A stretch of DNA of 64,000 nucleotides from Moniliella sp. 'wahieum' (taxonomy: Eukaryota > Basidiomycota > Moniliellomycetes > Moniliellales > Moniliellaceae), in the NCBI GenBank assembly GCA_003971905.1, contig RSEE01000003.1, forward strand, positions 868,001 to 932,000, read 5' to 3'. The notes under the pieces are model-generated. The model did no database searches, was not told the DNA's origin, and saw only the letters and a list, made by a program, of their open reading frames with translations. Shown here in pieces: positions 21,201 through 32,908 of the stretch (position 1 is the first letter of the stretch; every line of letters begins with the position of its first letter). A program made the position numbers and the translations under genes.

Positions 21201-22977
21201 TTCTGCGATTCGCCTGCGCCGTTTTGTCGTTGGGGAGGAATTCGTCTCGTTGACGATACCCGACACGTTTTGTTCCGTCGTGTGTTGTCCCTAAAAATCA
21301 TTGCCCCATCTGTGGGGGACGAGTGTGCCGATTGTGGCGGTAGTATGCCGATTGTGGCGGTAGTATGCCGATTGTGGCGGTAAGGTGCCGATTGTGGCGG
21401 TGGTGTTGTTGGGCGGGAGGACGGGTGTGTCTTGTGGCTTGGCGGCTTAGCTTGGGCTTGTAGGCTTGGGGTGGCTTGCTTGAAGAGCGCTCCCTTCCGG
21501 GGGGATCAGATTGTAGCTCTGTTGGCCTAGGGAGCCGGACGGGCAGAAGGATGAGGAGAAGGTGATGGATTGGAGCCAGAGTTGGGTCTGGGTACAGAGG
21601 CATCTATATAGGAGGCTGGACTAGGCACAGGGACAGTGAGTCACACAGGAGAGAGTGCAGGGCACAGGGACAGTGACACGCAGGGACGTCAGCGTGGAAG
21701 CCGATGGAACCGAGGCGAACCTGGTCTACCGACTGGGAGCCAGAGGATCACAGTCAACATTCCCCAAGACGAGAAGGTCGGATGCTGCCGAGATAGCAGG
21801 TGCGGCCATGAGGGCGACACTGGGCGCTTTCACGTCGGAATCTTCAGAATCAGCCAAGGTCAGCTGGCGCACTGCGCTCAATAGCTTGGAGGAGGCTTGT
21901 AGAAAATCGGACCGAGTCAAACGGAGTGTGGTGAGTGCGCGGCTGTTGGCACGGCGAAGATAGGGATCGATACAGAGCTGGTCCAAGTCACGAATGATCA
22001 CGTTGATCGCATCGTACACGGCCAAGGTGGCCTCGACCACCGATTCGGACGAAGGGGAGGCAGCTTGTTCTGAGAGAGGTAGCTCGGACGAATCCGAACG
22101 GGAGTGCATAAGGGCCTGGACATGGGCGTGGATGGCACGATGAAAGTTGGGACAGGCAACCAGCAAATTCGTTTGTGCCTCCTTGATCCCCTGCACTCGC
22201 ATACTTGCTTCCTCCAGCCAAGTGTACGCGATGTTTCGTCAAACGCAAAGGAAACGGTATTAGCGCTTCTGGATCCATTGGAGGCAGGGGATTCCACGTC
22301 AGAAGGGGAGGAAAGCATTGGCTTGTCTCCCTCAACAGGCGTCACGTCCAGCATGTCCCCGATGGCAGAGATGATGTGGTAGGCACAGCTGATCAACTTG
22401 TTCTCCGATTCGGCTGGAGGAGCAAGTGGGGCGGTTGTCTCACCCAAGTCGGTAGCGAGGTCAAGCAGGCACTGGACGAAGGAAAGGAGCGTTTTGCGTC
22501 GGGCGGCGACGGTGGGGTTACTACACCACTGTCGTCGGCATGGAGGCAGTTGATGGAGGTGAGGGTGGCACGTACACCGGCACGGAGTAGGCGAGCATCG
22601 GCAAGGTAGAGGGAACGTTGCTGCGCACGGACGTGGGAGATGAGAAGGGTGGCGGCGGTTGTGATGTAGCTTGGAATGCGTATGTGGGCAGGCCGGGGAT
22701 GAGGGGAAGACGAAGGGCCAGGTGGGAGAGCATCTGGTCAAAAGAGGCTACGTGGTTGCTGGGAAACCACCCGCGCTGGCCATCCATCTCGCGTCCCACC
22801 AGCCACTGGGGTGGCGGTTGTACACGAGGATCTGGGCGCCAGCGACGATGGGCAGACAGTTGGCCTGCGTCGGGGAGGGGTGGTAGTCGTACAAAGCATA
22901 GACGAGGTCGGGTGCGCCGTCGCCCGGGCCGGGGCCGGGGGCTGGCCCAGGGTCAGGGGATCTGGGGGGCTGGACAT
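18290..22977 (-). CDS. CDC25-type Ras guanine-nucleotide exchange factor (SH3-RasGEF_N-RasGEF), interrupted by an LTR element
   Basis: Activates Ras by GDP/GTP exchange at the membrane, feeding the cAMP/PKA pathway in fungi. Reading down from an ATG at 22977, the product has: an SH3 domain (DLVYALYDYHPSPTQANCLP, HPSGWWDA, RGWFPSNHVASF; about 22905-22735); a helical linker (LLSFVQCLLDLATDLGETTA; ESENKLISCAYHIISAIGDM); RasGEF_N (start EGVTYNSEGVLLGGSLQ, then QLAELLVDLWTQAGEQQRTN; about 19810-19550); and RasGEF (VRRLHKTWQALPAKYKDWAK, GHNFTEYRQRFQDAL, FLPFVGIAAGDIVFTLQGN, MINWVRYDRLARLVDDLV; about 18880-18380). A complete mobile element (20367-21759) lies between SDLLVLG and EDVVIQVSTLMEK. Many one-base shifts are present. 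A stop near 18942 is avoided only by splicing GTATGT...TATAG, a very short 33-base intron. The 3' end is uncertain. Confidence 0.85.
20362..20366. repeat. Target-site duplication TTCCC (left)
   Basis: TTCCC directly before the left LTR, repeated exactly at 21760-21764 directly after the right LTR. This is a 5-bp duplication, as made by LTR-retroelement integrases. Confidence 0.9.
20367..20605 (-). repeat. LTR of copy 1 (left)
   Basis: 239 bp, TGTTGG...GTCAACA. It differs from the partner LTR by a single missing base near 20456 (CTAATAGG against CTATATAGG). It contains two near copies of a CAGGGACAGTG motif (CACTGTCCCTG on the other strand), which may be enhancer-like repeats. Confidence 0.9.
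21326..21405. repeat. Four 20-bp tandem repeats inside copy 1
   Basis: Four adjacent units of TGCCGATTGTGGCGGTAGTA. The last two differ only in their final bases (TAAGG and TGGTG). The same array is present in copy 2. Confidence 0.9.
21520..21759 (-). repeat. LTR of copy 1 (right)
   Basis: 240 bp, the fullest LTR version in the window, with an intact CTATATAG box and TGTTG/CAACA termini. Confidence 0.9.
21760..21764. repeat. Target-site duplication TTCCC (right)
   Basis: An exact match to 20362-20366. Confidence 0.9.
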
Positions 22978-24585
22978 GATGGCGGGGAAGAGGATGACGA
23001 GCGGCTGGAAGATGGGAGCAAGCGAGGGGACACGGCAGGCAGGGGCCAGACTGGAAGAGGAGCGGTATGAAGCTTGAAGACGCCGGGGGCGGGACCTGGT
23101 GGGACCCGGTTGGGCGCACAGGGCAGGCGAAGTGTCCGTAGGGTGCGTGCATTATGCATCAAATTGCAGCCGGCCCACCGTGACAGATGCAACCCCCGCC
23201 GTCCGTGGCGAAGGGCAAGACAGATGCGAAGACGGGCAATATGCTTTGTGCTGTTCTAAGGGCGATCGCAGAGGGGGCTGGTGCCCCGACGGCAACAATG
23301 CACATCTCAGCCCGATGATCGGTGATTGATCGATCAGATCGTCAGAACCGATCAGGCCCAGGGCCTCGCCGTGCTGCGCTCCGTACTCAGTCGGAGCGCT
23401 GCTCAGTCATTCGGTCTAGTAACGCTAGTAACTAGTGACTCAGTAGGCAGTCGGAGTACTGCTTCGTATCGCCAGTTAGTGCCCAGCGCCCAGGACGCAG
23501 TCTCTCAGTACTGAGACACCGTCCCCAGCGGAGTGTGGATTCGATGAATATGAGTACGAAATTTGAAGACGCGTTGCGGCTGCGACACGGCACAGCGCCT
23601 CCATGCCGCATTGTTCCCCCCAGGCACCCAAGACCCCAGCCAGGGCTGCTGCGTGGGCGACGTGCGGGCCATGGCGCTTTTCTTTTGATGACTTTCGATG
23701 GTCGCTGCCGGTGACTGGCCCGGCCTCTTTGGTCGCCTGCTTTGGAGCATGGTCCGGACATTGGCCGGTGCCGGGGACGGTCATGGGATGGGCCAGACGG
23801 CAGGCTTGCCTAGTAGCTACTAGCTCCGACTAGTTCCGCAGGAAAGCTACTGCCTGCTACTGCACGTCACATGTCACATCGCAGCGGAGCGCGAGCTAGG
23901 AGTGGGCAGCAGCTAAAAATGCGCTCACACCACCCACCCAAGACGCACAAAAGCTTGCCGCCATTGGTGTATGGCAGGCCTGCGTTAGAAGCAGATGTCT
24001 GATGTCTGATGCATGACATGAAGCAAGTGCGTACTTAGTTCTTGCTTACTAGGTACAGGGTACGTACACTGAGCGCGAGCCGAGCATTGAATATGACATG
24101 CTAGTACCGCGTTGCGGCCTGTTGCGGCCCGTTGTGCGTGTTGCGGCGGCTGGGGCTGCTGTGGCAGCCTGTGGCAGCCTGTGGCAGCCTGTGACAGTCC
24201 TGCTGCCCAGCCACAGCGGGACAATCCACCAGCTGCTTTCAGATCCCAGGATCTCACATGTCGCATGTCACATGTCACACCTCTAAGCTTTGCAACTGCA
24301 CCCCGCCTTCCGCCTCTGCGTGGCTGGGGTGGAGCCAGTTGGGCGTGCTGGGCGTGCTATGACGTACCTTGCGCTGGGCCAGTCGGGTCCCTTGTTCTGT
24401 GGCTCCATGTCCCAGATGGCTTCCTTCAAGCTTCACGCAAATGCAGCACATGCGTCGCACGCCAACGACGTTGCCCGCCAAAAGCCAAATTGGGTTCATT
24501 ACAACGCCGAAGCGCAGCCAGGGCGCTCACTCGCCCCATTTCAATTGAAACCTTCGGAGCTTCGGCGTTTTTAGTACTTTCTCTG

Positions 24586-24599
24586 AGTACTGAGTACTA
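24586..24599. repeat. AGTACT heptamer x2
   Basis: AGTACTG followed directly by AGTACTA, i.e. the palindrome AGTACT with a 7-base period. Confidence 0.8.
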
Positions 24600-27500
24600 G
24601 CCCTGTTAGGGTGTTCACTGGTTCTTAGGCCTTGCGCTTGGGGCGTTATGCGTACGCGTTATGCGCTTCGCCTTACGCCCGTATAAACTTTTTATACATG
24701 CAACGGATTGCCACACCAAGTGATAATAGCCCTCTGCCGCCAGCGGGAGGAATGGGCCCACCCCGACAGCCTTCGGGTGGGTGGCGCCGGCTGAAGTTGG
24801 CGTGGGAACGTAGAGCTTGAAAGTTGCGGTTCTGTTCCAGATTTTATGTTGCCTCCATCAGCGAGTGCAACAACGCAGCACGTTGTGGTGGGTGTGTACA
24901 TTTTAACACTGGAATTCGAGCAGGGCCCATGCGGGGGGAGAAGGTGCGCTGGCCAGAGGCAGAGAATCGTAGTATGCAATGGCGGCCAATTCCGCGTTGG
25001 CATAGTCGGCCACAGACGGCGATTACCCAGCCGCGCCTCCACATTCTCCGTCAAATACACACCCCACCACCCCACCCCCTGCCCTCTCGTCCACGTTCTC
25101 ATCCAAGCAGTGCTTAATATTACATGGAACCCGTGTGCCGGTCTCCCACACAGCATCACACCGACATCCAATTGGACGGCAACAGGGAGTACCTCATGTC
25201 AAATTACATCTCTTCTTTTGCGTACTTCGACTATAGGTCGGGGGAATCCGGACAGCTTAATCTCCCCGTCATGCATCCCTCCGGCTCAGGCGCGAAGATC
25301 GCGACACGTTTTTAGCGATCTGTCCGCTCATTCCCACTGTCATCGCACATAAGTATGCGTCCCACAAACAAACTCTCTCTGTGTGGGTACACGACCGGCG
25401 GAAGCCGTAGTGCCTTGGCTCACACTCAGACCGTCACGGAATATTGATTGACTGCTCCACCAGCTCCACCTCTTTGCCTATAACCCCCCCCGCGCGCACA
25501 CACACCCACGCCATATATGCAGGACATGCACAGTGGTCTGTGCGCTGTAGTCGGTATTCAATAGCTCCCACCGCTCTCGCACGGGGCACAGCTCACACAG
25601 TATATTGTACCATTTCACCTTGTTCGGTACCGCCAGTCAGTCGGAATGCTTTTGCGTCTGACGGATCCGACCGACGTCCATGTCACATGTCATGGGTCGA
25701 TCACACACTGCGCAGTTGTCGCCTCTTTTTGCGTCGTTACTTTGGATATTTTGCCCTCATCGGCCTCATCCCAGGGACCTGTGAGCACCCTGAGAACCCT
25801 GAGCGGCCTGAGCCTCAGGCCCCAGGGAAAAAATCGCAGACCATCGAGATCCTCTCGTTTAGCGGACCATCAGCGTTCAAGCTGTGCATCGCTCCCCGGC
25901 GCCCCTGGTACCATTTCCAAGGAGATGCGAGAACATCTCCGAGTATTCTATAGTGTTCCTCTGAAGAGAGTTACCGATTACTGTTGGATACCATCGTCAC
26001 CGCGCGTCACCGTCAACGGCCTCTCGGCTCCACATTACACATTGGCAGCATATCTCCCCACTCAGCTCAGCTGAGCGATCAGGTTCCGCGCTCTGGATGT
26101 CTTTCCCTCGCTCGGCACCAAAATGCACATGTCCCCATCTTATTTCGACATACGAAAAGTACCATGAACATGTTAGGTGAAACCCTTTTACAACGTGAGT
26201 GTGGAGCATGTGGATCCTGGGAAACACGTCCCTATATAACCTTACTAATGTATTGGCACTGTGAGCATCTGGCAGAGTCCTCAATACTAACTTGCTACTA
26301 ATACTAGGCCGAAAGGGCAAATGGTTGCGCCTCTGCTCTTCGGCTTTCCTTTGTTCATAATCGTCTGGCCAATATTGTCTGACAGACCTTTTTCCCCCGC
26401 CCCCTCGCTTCTTTTCTTGTCTCATGCATTATGTCTTTTGCTCTCAACTAATATAAAAGTACGCGACATGTATCTCGCTCCCTCACGAAGACATTACAAA
26501 ATCAGCTCCCCTCATACCATACAGGCTTCTGTTCTTTCTCACACCTTATCTTGACTTTTGGGACAATGTTATACAATCCTTTTAGTAACAGGCTCCATGA
26601 CGATCAATGATCTCGATCATCATCTGACCCATTATGCATTATCTGATATCTCCTGTGGGGACCGCGACGCCTTTCCTTATGTGGCCCTACTACAGTAGAG
26701 TAATTGAACGAGGGCTCTGCCGCCCGTCTCGTGTGCCGAGCCCAGGACAAAGTCACCTAAGAGTACACACAGACTACAGAGGATTACCATAAACGAGGGG
26801 ACCACCGGGCTTACATCTGGGTCTGCTGCGGCTTCGCCCCAGTCTGTGTCCTCGTGCTGACGGCGACGGCCCACGGCTATCTTTACCTCCTTCGTCCGCC
26901 GTTCCATCGTCTACCGTTCCATCGCCCACGCTATCCACCGACCCAGCATGCAAAACATGGGTTATAAGATTCCATCCTATTTTCGCGACTGGTGGCATAT
27001 AGTATGCTGTTGCGGTGTCAGTAGGCAAAGAATGGCAATCAATAGCAGGAACGCGTGCCTGGAGTGATACTCACAGCCTCAGAGCGCATTTCGTACTTGA
27101 AGCTTAACGTGTGTCGTCAGGTGGAGAGGGAAGCCTGGGTTGTCGATGGATGGCAGGCCCTGACCCTTGGTTGCTCTCCTCCTTTCTGGGAGTCCCTTCT
27201 GGTGCTCCTCTTGGCCAGAATAGGCCGCCGTAGCTACCGTTCCATCGTTGCCAACACACCTTACTATCCATCGTTCCACAGTCCCCGTTGATATCTTCAT
27301 TAATCGAAGCCACCGCGAACGCAGGTGTGTGTATAGGCACACCGCTTTCCACTTGATGCATGAAAGGCGGCAACACCCTAGCTGTCAATTTATAACCGTC
27401 ATATATCGTAGTACCCCTCCGTGAAAGGTGTGCGATGTTGGGGCAACGCTCACGCAGCGAGATCGCCTATTGCTTTACGGAATACTATTCTGACAGCCCA

Positions 27501-29184
27501 TCCGAAGAGAGACCTCTCCATCACCTCTCACAAATGTCACATTCGTCTCAAGGAACAAGGAACACCCCCCCACACAAGAGGTACTGCACGATCAGAACAC
27601 CATCGGTCACACAGGCTCCAATCTCTGCACTGTTTCTGCTCTACTATTCACAGCACTCTTCACACAGCTGGTATGTGTTTGCGAAAGGATAACGACAGAG
27701 CGAGGATAGGCGCTAGGCCATGGAGATACATGTTGGTGAAACCTGCCCTACTTTGTGATCCATGTGATCCGTCGTATTGGTCATTGGTCACGACGGCGAG
27801 ATCTTTTTCGCTGGCAAAACTGTGTGCATATCTACCACCCACTCGCGTACATCTCAGCGATTTCGCAATTCAGTGTTTGCCTAGTCGTCCATCTCTGAGG
27901 TCCTGAGGGCTTTTGGCCCTCATCCACATCAGCGCTCAGCATACCCACTGCATACTCCGCAAGCGTGTTGTGGCCAGGACGAGGGGGTGACTAAAGGGCA
28001 TGGTCTAATACTTGACATACGATCCGCTCAACATTCTGTATTCACTCGAAAAGTAGACGGCCGGTGTTTGGACGGTTGTGGGGTGCCCCGGTTCCCACAT
28101 TTGAGCCATACTCGATCACACGGGGGTACGGTACAGCCTGGTGTAACTGCTGGGTAGAAGCCATCCGAATGTCGACTCGGAAGCCTCGCCCTTGCTCCCG
28201 CTTGCATCGGCACTGCTCACCTGGCTCGATGGCGCATATTAGTACTACCAGTGCATTTAGTGCATTATATACCCGGTGCCTCTCCTCGCTTCCCTCTTAA
28301 CATGACCTCGTGCTTCTCGTCGCGGACCGGACGCTGCTTCCGACGAGCAGCGTGTGTGCGTGGTGGACGCAAAGATTCCTTGCCTCCTCTGCCAACAGCC
28401 GTCTCCCATCAGGCTAGAAGAGTAGGATGGAAAGCAGGTAGAATAATTAACCGGTTCGCTCCATCAGTGCATCTGCATCAGCCTCGATGCCAATCTCGGT
28501 CTCGTGGCCACAGAGACCAGAGACACAATAGCCCATCGACCGCACAAACAACGCTAAGCCGGTATAGTACATTTATAGTAGTCCCCTTGTCCACCTAGCG
28601 CCCAAATACATTTGCGATGGGCACACCAAGGCAAGCCGGGATGTGGATTCCCTTTCGTTTTAGCGGCTCCTATTAGTACTTAGTGCTGGGCTGGAGTGAG
28701 GATGGAACTACGACTGCTCGGCTCGGTTCTGTGATTCAACGGTTGCTGCCCGCTCAAGTTGCTTCCAGCATCGACACCATTGCGCCTGCTATTAATCTCG
28801 GACCATGATCAATGCGTTTATGCATGCAAGAAAATCCCAGGGTGCCAAGTAACTTGGATGTCTCTCCCCCTCCCCTGCTCTCCCTGCGTCATCGACGTCA
28901 TCTGAGATCAGCAGGATGCATCAGGGTGGGGGAGGGGAAGGGGAGGGGGCAAGGGAGTTTGGGCCATACGAGCGGGGGGGAGGGGGGGGGGCATGGGGTA
29001 CAGAACAACAAAGTGACGGCGGGCATGGCTTCGGGGGGTGGGGGGGAAACCATATTCGCCGCGGGGCAAAGAGGTAAGGTACGGGTGCAGAGGGCCGGGA
29101 AGAGGGGACGGGTTGGATTGGACCGAGTCCCCTGGAGTTAGAAACGGACAGGGGCCGGGAGGACGGGAGCAAAACCGACAGCCA

Positions 29185-29225
29185 AAGCGAAAGCGAAAGC
29201 GAAAACGAAAACGAAAAAGAAGCAA
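29185..29225 (+). repeat. Purine-rich hexamer run
   Basis: AAAGCG, then AAAACG units in tandem, a simple-sequence repeat just beyond the 3' end of the neighbouring minus-strand gene. Confidence 0.75.
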
Positions 29226-29354
29226 AGGGGAATACAAAAAATGGTTCAGTTCAATGACAAGGTCAGCCACACGTGAAGCGTGGGGTTTTGGTACAGAAAC
29301 AGTCCCCCCCCCCGCTCACAAACAAAGGGGACGGAAGGAATAGACAGAGCAGTC

Positions 29355-31734
29355 TTAGAGGGCGATAATGACAGGGCCTTGGGCGGCCGAAACGATGCTC
29401 TCGCCCCAGCCGGGTTCGTCCAGGCCATAGGGCGAACGTCCAGAGAGCCAAGCGCGACCAAACACAGGTTTGGCCCGCCGCTTGGACTTGAGCAGAGATC
29501 AGTCTTCCCATCTCCACGGCCGGGTGGAGGCAGCTCGCCAGGCGTCGGCAAAACCCCCGCGGCCAGCGCAGGAAGCGTGGGCGAATCTACTCGCCACTGC
29601 TTGGAACGCGGCGCGGAAATGCTCACGGCCTGGGTGGCGGTGAGGTTAAGTGCCCTTGGAACAGAGCGGGATGGGCAAGACTGACGGCCCCGCCTGTTGC
29701 CACGTACGAGCACAGCGGGACATCCGGTTTTTGGCCACGGTACCGCGCTGTGATGCGGCCAGTGTGGCTTGTGATGTGCACTTGGGCCCGACAGGGGCGG
29801 GCTGCTCATCCGACTCCTCCTGACTTACCTGCAAGAGGTCGAGATCAATGTCGGCGTCCAAGTCGCCTTGAAGGGTTTGAAGATACACTGGCCCGGTAGG
29901 TTTGAGCGCAACTTGGATGCGGCCTGAAGTGGCCGAGACGTCCGTCCTGTCCGCTTGCAGACGAGCAATGTGCAAGTCGGCCTCGCCACTCGTCACTGTG
30001 GCCGAGGCAGCGACGACATGGCCCAACGACATCAGCCCATACGGCGCATGGAGCAGCATCTCTGCCTCTGGAGCAAACAGGCGCCTGTCGAGGTTAAGGT
30101 GCCAAACCACGTTTGCGCCCACACCTGCTCCTGCACTTGGATCGAGTCGAGCAGGCTGATTGCTCCGTAGTACGAGGAGAGTCGAAGCGTACGCAGCAGC
30201 ATCGCCTCAGGCAATGGTGGCGCTGGATCCTGGTCATCGGAACCTTGCACGTCACCCTGAGGTGTCCCATGAAACGTCACACCCAACCGGGAGGACGCCA
30301 CATCAATGGCCATCATGGCATGGGATGCGGGTGATATTGAAGATTCTTCTCCGCTCCCGTCACCTCCTCCCTCGGGCGGGGAAGGAGCCCCACACTGTCG
30401 GCCTGGGTGGAGGGTAAGTTCTACATGGACCGTAATCGCGTTCCGCATGTCGAACCATGGCGTCACATCCGACGCCAGTGTCAGACCCAGGCGCCCATCC
30501 GAGGTGCGAACCTCAGCGAGAGCGAGGGAGAGGCGAGCTGGCTTCGATGCGGGCCGTAGGCATACAGTTGGGCCGTAGCACGAGGTCTGGTGTCGCACAC
30601 AGCCCATCCTTCGTGCTTGTCCTGCGTAGCTTTGGGGAGCACCATCTCTTCCTCGTCTGCATTGCCTGCGTCACTTCCGTCATGCGGACCTACCGGTTCG
30701 GAAGACGTGTGGACATGTACGTGCCCCCGGTGCCGGACTCCCACTGAATGGAAAAGGAGAAGCGTGTCGGCCTGGAAGTCCATCGCCAACGGTCCGGCAG
30801 GGGGTTCGAACTCGTACTGTGCTTCGATCCACCAGTCGTTCTTGGGAATGCGCCGAGACGGGTCTCCGGGCCAGATAAGCTTCCCATTCCTGTGGCCGAG
30901 AGGGGGGCGGAAAAGGGAAGGGTGCGGAGGACAGTCGCATTGTACGATGGCGGCAGCGCATACGGCTTGGGAACCACAATTTTTTCTACTGGCGGCGTTT
31001 CGAGCCAAAAGAGTTCACGCAGAAGAAATATGGTGAGCAGAAACAAATAGTGTCCCCGTCCCTAGAACCGAGAGCGCACGGCGACGCAGGTACTTGTCCT
31101 CTTGCATCTGCCATCTCGGATCCATCCGCCCGCCTGTGCTAACCCCCGAATCCATTTCGAGCAACAGCGTGCCGTAGCCACGCCAGCGCGCCTTGGACAT
31201 GGGAGCAAGTGTGAGCGGTGGTTGGGAGCACGGGCATGGCCGCTGCCCCCTTCTGTCTGTGGCTCAAAGGCAGGAGCAATGACACGGACCCGGCGGCCGA
31301 CGCTGACGCGGTTGGTGCGCCGGCGCTCATCGGACAACCAAGCAGGACGGAGACGGGGAGGAGACGGCGGGGGCGCAGCATCAGCCTTGAGGTCTCCTGG
31401 GAGGGCGAATCGGGAGCGTGAAGGAGGAAGGGACGGAGGTGTCGAAGGTCGAGTCGGATGCGGTGGCAAACAGAGACGAGCGTGCGGACGTGTGCAGGTC
31501 GGGGTGGCAGGCGCATGGTGGGAGGCGTGGCTGGGGGTGGGGAGTGGCATGGAAGGCGGGGGACTGGTCGGGGGATGGCGCGAGAGACGAGGGGGACGGG
31601 GACAGGGACGGGGAGGGGATAGGAGGGGGACGGAGACGGGGACGGGGAGATGGAGGGTGGTGGGAGAGCGGGGCGGGGCAGCAGGGTGGAGAGCGGGGCA
31701 GGGCAGCCGCACTAGCACCAATGGGCGGGTGCAT
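29355..31734 (-). CDS. Predicted single-pass membrane protein with beta-rich outer region (unrecognised)
   Basis: I do not recognise a named family. Following the frame across shifts gives a Pro/Ser-rich N-terminal part (start tentatively the ATG at 31734), then MSKARWRGYGTLLLEMDSG and DKYLRRRALSVLGTGTLFVS with a hydrophobic run (about 31090-31020) that looks like a type II signal anchor. This is followed by VEKIVVPKPYALPPSYNATV. The long C-terminal part has repeating beta-strand patterns typical of adhesin-like folds (ADLHIARLQADRTDVSATSG, RIQVALKPTGPVYLQTLQGD, VHITSHTGRITARYRGQKP). One frame ends WGESIVSAAQGPVIIAL at a stop at 29355. An extracytoplasmic beta-solenoid role is inference. The N-terminal limit is weak because the region is strongly GC-biased. 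Confidence 0.5.
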
Positions 31735-32720
31735 GCAGTGGGATTGCGCGGGCGATGGCGCTGGGGAGGCGGATCAGGCGGAGGCAGAGGCGAGCGAGGG
31801 ACGGCGGGGCTGGGCAGCCTAAGAGTGCCGAGGACTGAGGACGGCTGCACGGGTGGGTGGTTGAGTTGAACGTTTGTTTATCAGACTCCGACTCATTTGC
31901 GCTTTCCAGCCACAGTCGTTGGCTTTCGCAGCGAGTGACTAGTGCCTGGAACACGGGCAACCTACTGTGCAACCCTAGCGCGCATCGGTGGCCCCACTTG
32001 AAACGTACACCCAGCAGATTGGCAGTGTGCTGGGCATGTCATGTGCATGTCATGCATGCAGCCTGTGCCTGGTGCACTGCCACTCCAGGCCTTGGCCTGG
32101 CATAGGCTCGGGGCCGCAGCAGGTGCGATTTCACATTGGAATGGCTGGCACTGAGTCCTGACAGGCCGACATGTGACACGTGACAGAGAGCATGCGGCCG
32201 CTCGCCAGGCCCCAGCACGCACCCGTCTGCACCAGCCCAGTCTGTCTTCGCCGGTACTCCGTTGGACGCTGCATCAATCATTAATCATTCATCATTCATC
32301 ATCCCATGTAGGACAGGGCACCTGCCGGTGTCCGGTCGCGCATTGCGCGTATGCACCGTGCAGAAATGCTGCCCGCCGGGCCAAAAGGCCAGCCGGCCCG
32401 GGGTACTGCGCACTGGTGCCTTGTCTTGGCACCGGCATCAATCATTAATCATTTAATCAAGCATCGTGCATCTTATCCGGCGCAACACTTATCGTCGGGC
32501 GAGGGACTACAGATCTCACACCATGCATCATGCATCACGTAATCGATACCCTCAGGCTAAGCGCGAAGGTGCGTAACCGCGTGATCGCACCCGGATCTGG
32601 CTTGACGTGTTCGACGGGGCCAGCAGGGGCCAGCAGGATTGGTTCACAGCAAGCAGGCAGGGCAGGCAGAGCAGGTGGGGTAGGGCGGTGGGCTGGTGGA
32701 GCTCGTATGTTCACACGCTC

Positions 32721-32741
32721 ACATGTCACATGTCACATGTC
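32721..32741. repeat. ACATGTC heptamer x3
   Basis: Three exact tandem copies of ACATGTC (the palindrome ACATGT plus C). Confidence 0.9.
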
Positions 32742-32880
32742 ACACGAACGCTGGAAGAGGCAAGGCAAGGCAAGGCAAAAGGCAAGTGAGTGGCAAGGCT
32801 CCCGCGATCGGCTCAACAACGCTCAACAACGAACGCTCAAGTTGAGCGCACTCAAGTTGAGTTCAACTTGACGTTCAAAC

Positions 32881-32908
32881 TTCAAGCTTCAAGCTTCAAG
32901 CTTCAAGA
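32881..32908. repeat. TTCAAGC heptamer x4
   Basis: Three exact copies plus one near copy (TTCAAGA). In another phase the unit is AAGCTT plus C. Similar shorter runs lie at 15350-15370, 49521-49538 and 58749-58767. Confidence 0.9.

Larger units (their letters stand above)
20367..21759 (-). mobile_element. Non-autonomous short LTR retroelement, copy 1 (TRIM-like)
   Basis: 1,393 bp with two direct LTRs of 239 and 240 bp, each beginning TGTTG and ending CAACA, and a 5-bp target duplication TTCCC. The internal 0.9 kb has no gag, protease, reverse transcriptase or integrase. It therefore needs an autonomous partner in trans. It carries a four-fold 20-bp tandem repeat. A second copy lies inverted at 44921-46305. 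The strand is tentative: a G-rich tract next to one LTR (polypurine-tract-like) and the CT-rich stretch after the LTR TATA box favour minus here, but a TGGCCAGGG sequence near the other LTR could be a primer site for the opposite orientation. It is inserted in the RasGEF coding region. Confidence 0.9.
22978..29354. other. 6.4-kb gene-free interval
   Basis: No coding region can be supported. Frames are short, without motifs, and compete on both strands. Visible landmarks: AGTACT/ACTAGT-type palindromes at 23390-23515 and 24586-24599, ACATGT runs at 24255-24280, a TGTGGCAGCC triplication near 24160-24190, G-rich tracts at 28970-29045 and a purine-rich (GAAAGC)n/(GAAAAC)n run at 29185-29220. Short transcribed genes or RNA genes cannot be excluded. 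Confidence 0.4.

Noticed and set aside
20733-21266. Open frame inside the LTR element as a possible gag gene
   Set aside because: The corresponding region of copy 2 is in different frames, and no zinc knuckle, protease or reverse transcriptase motif is visible.
20367-21759. The repeat pair read as a DNA transposon or MITE
   Set aside because: The ends are long direct repeats with TG...CA termini and 5-bp target duplications, which is the LTR-retroelement arrangement and not terminal inverted repeats.
25124-25315. Small open frame (63 residues) in the long gene-free stretch
   Set aside because: Looks mildly protein-like but has no signal peptide, motif, supporting TATA box or splice pattern.
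31102-31869. 255-residue plus-strand Gly/Arg-rich frame
   Set aside because: Antisense to the Pro-rich N-terminal part of the membrane-protein gene; the composition is purely GGN/CGN-driven.
32721-32908. Tandem short repeats as a CRISPR array
   Set aside because: Seven-base units without spacers, in a eukaryotic intergenic region.
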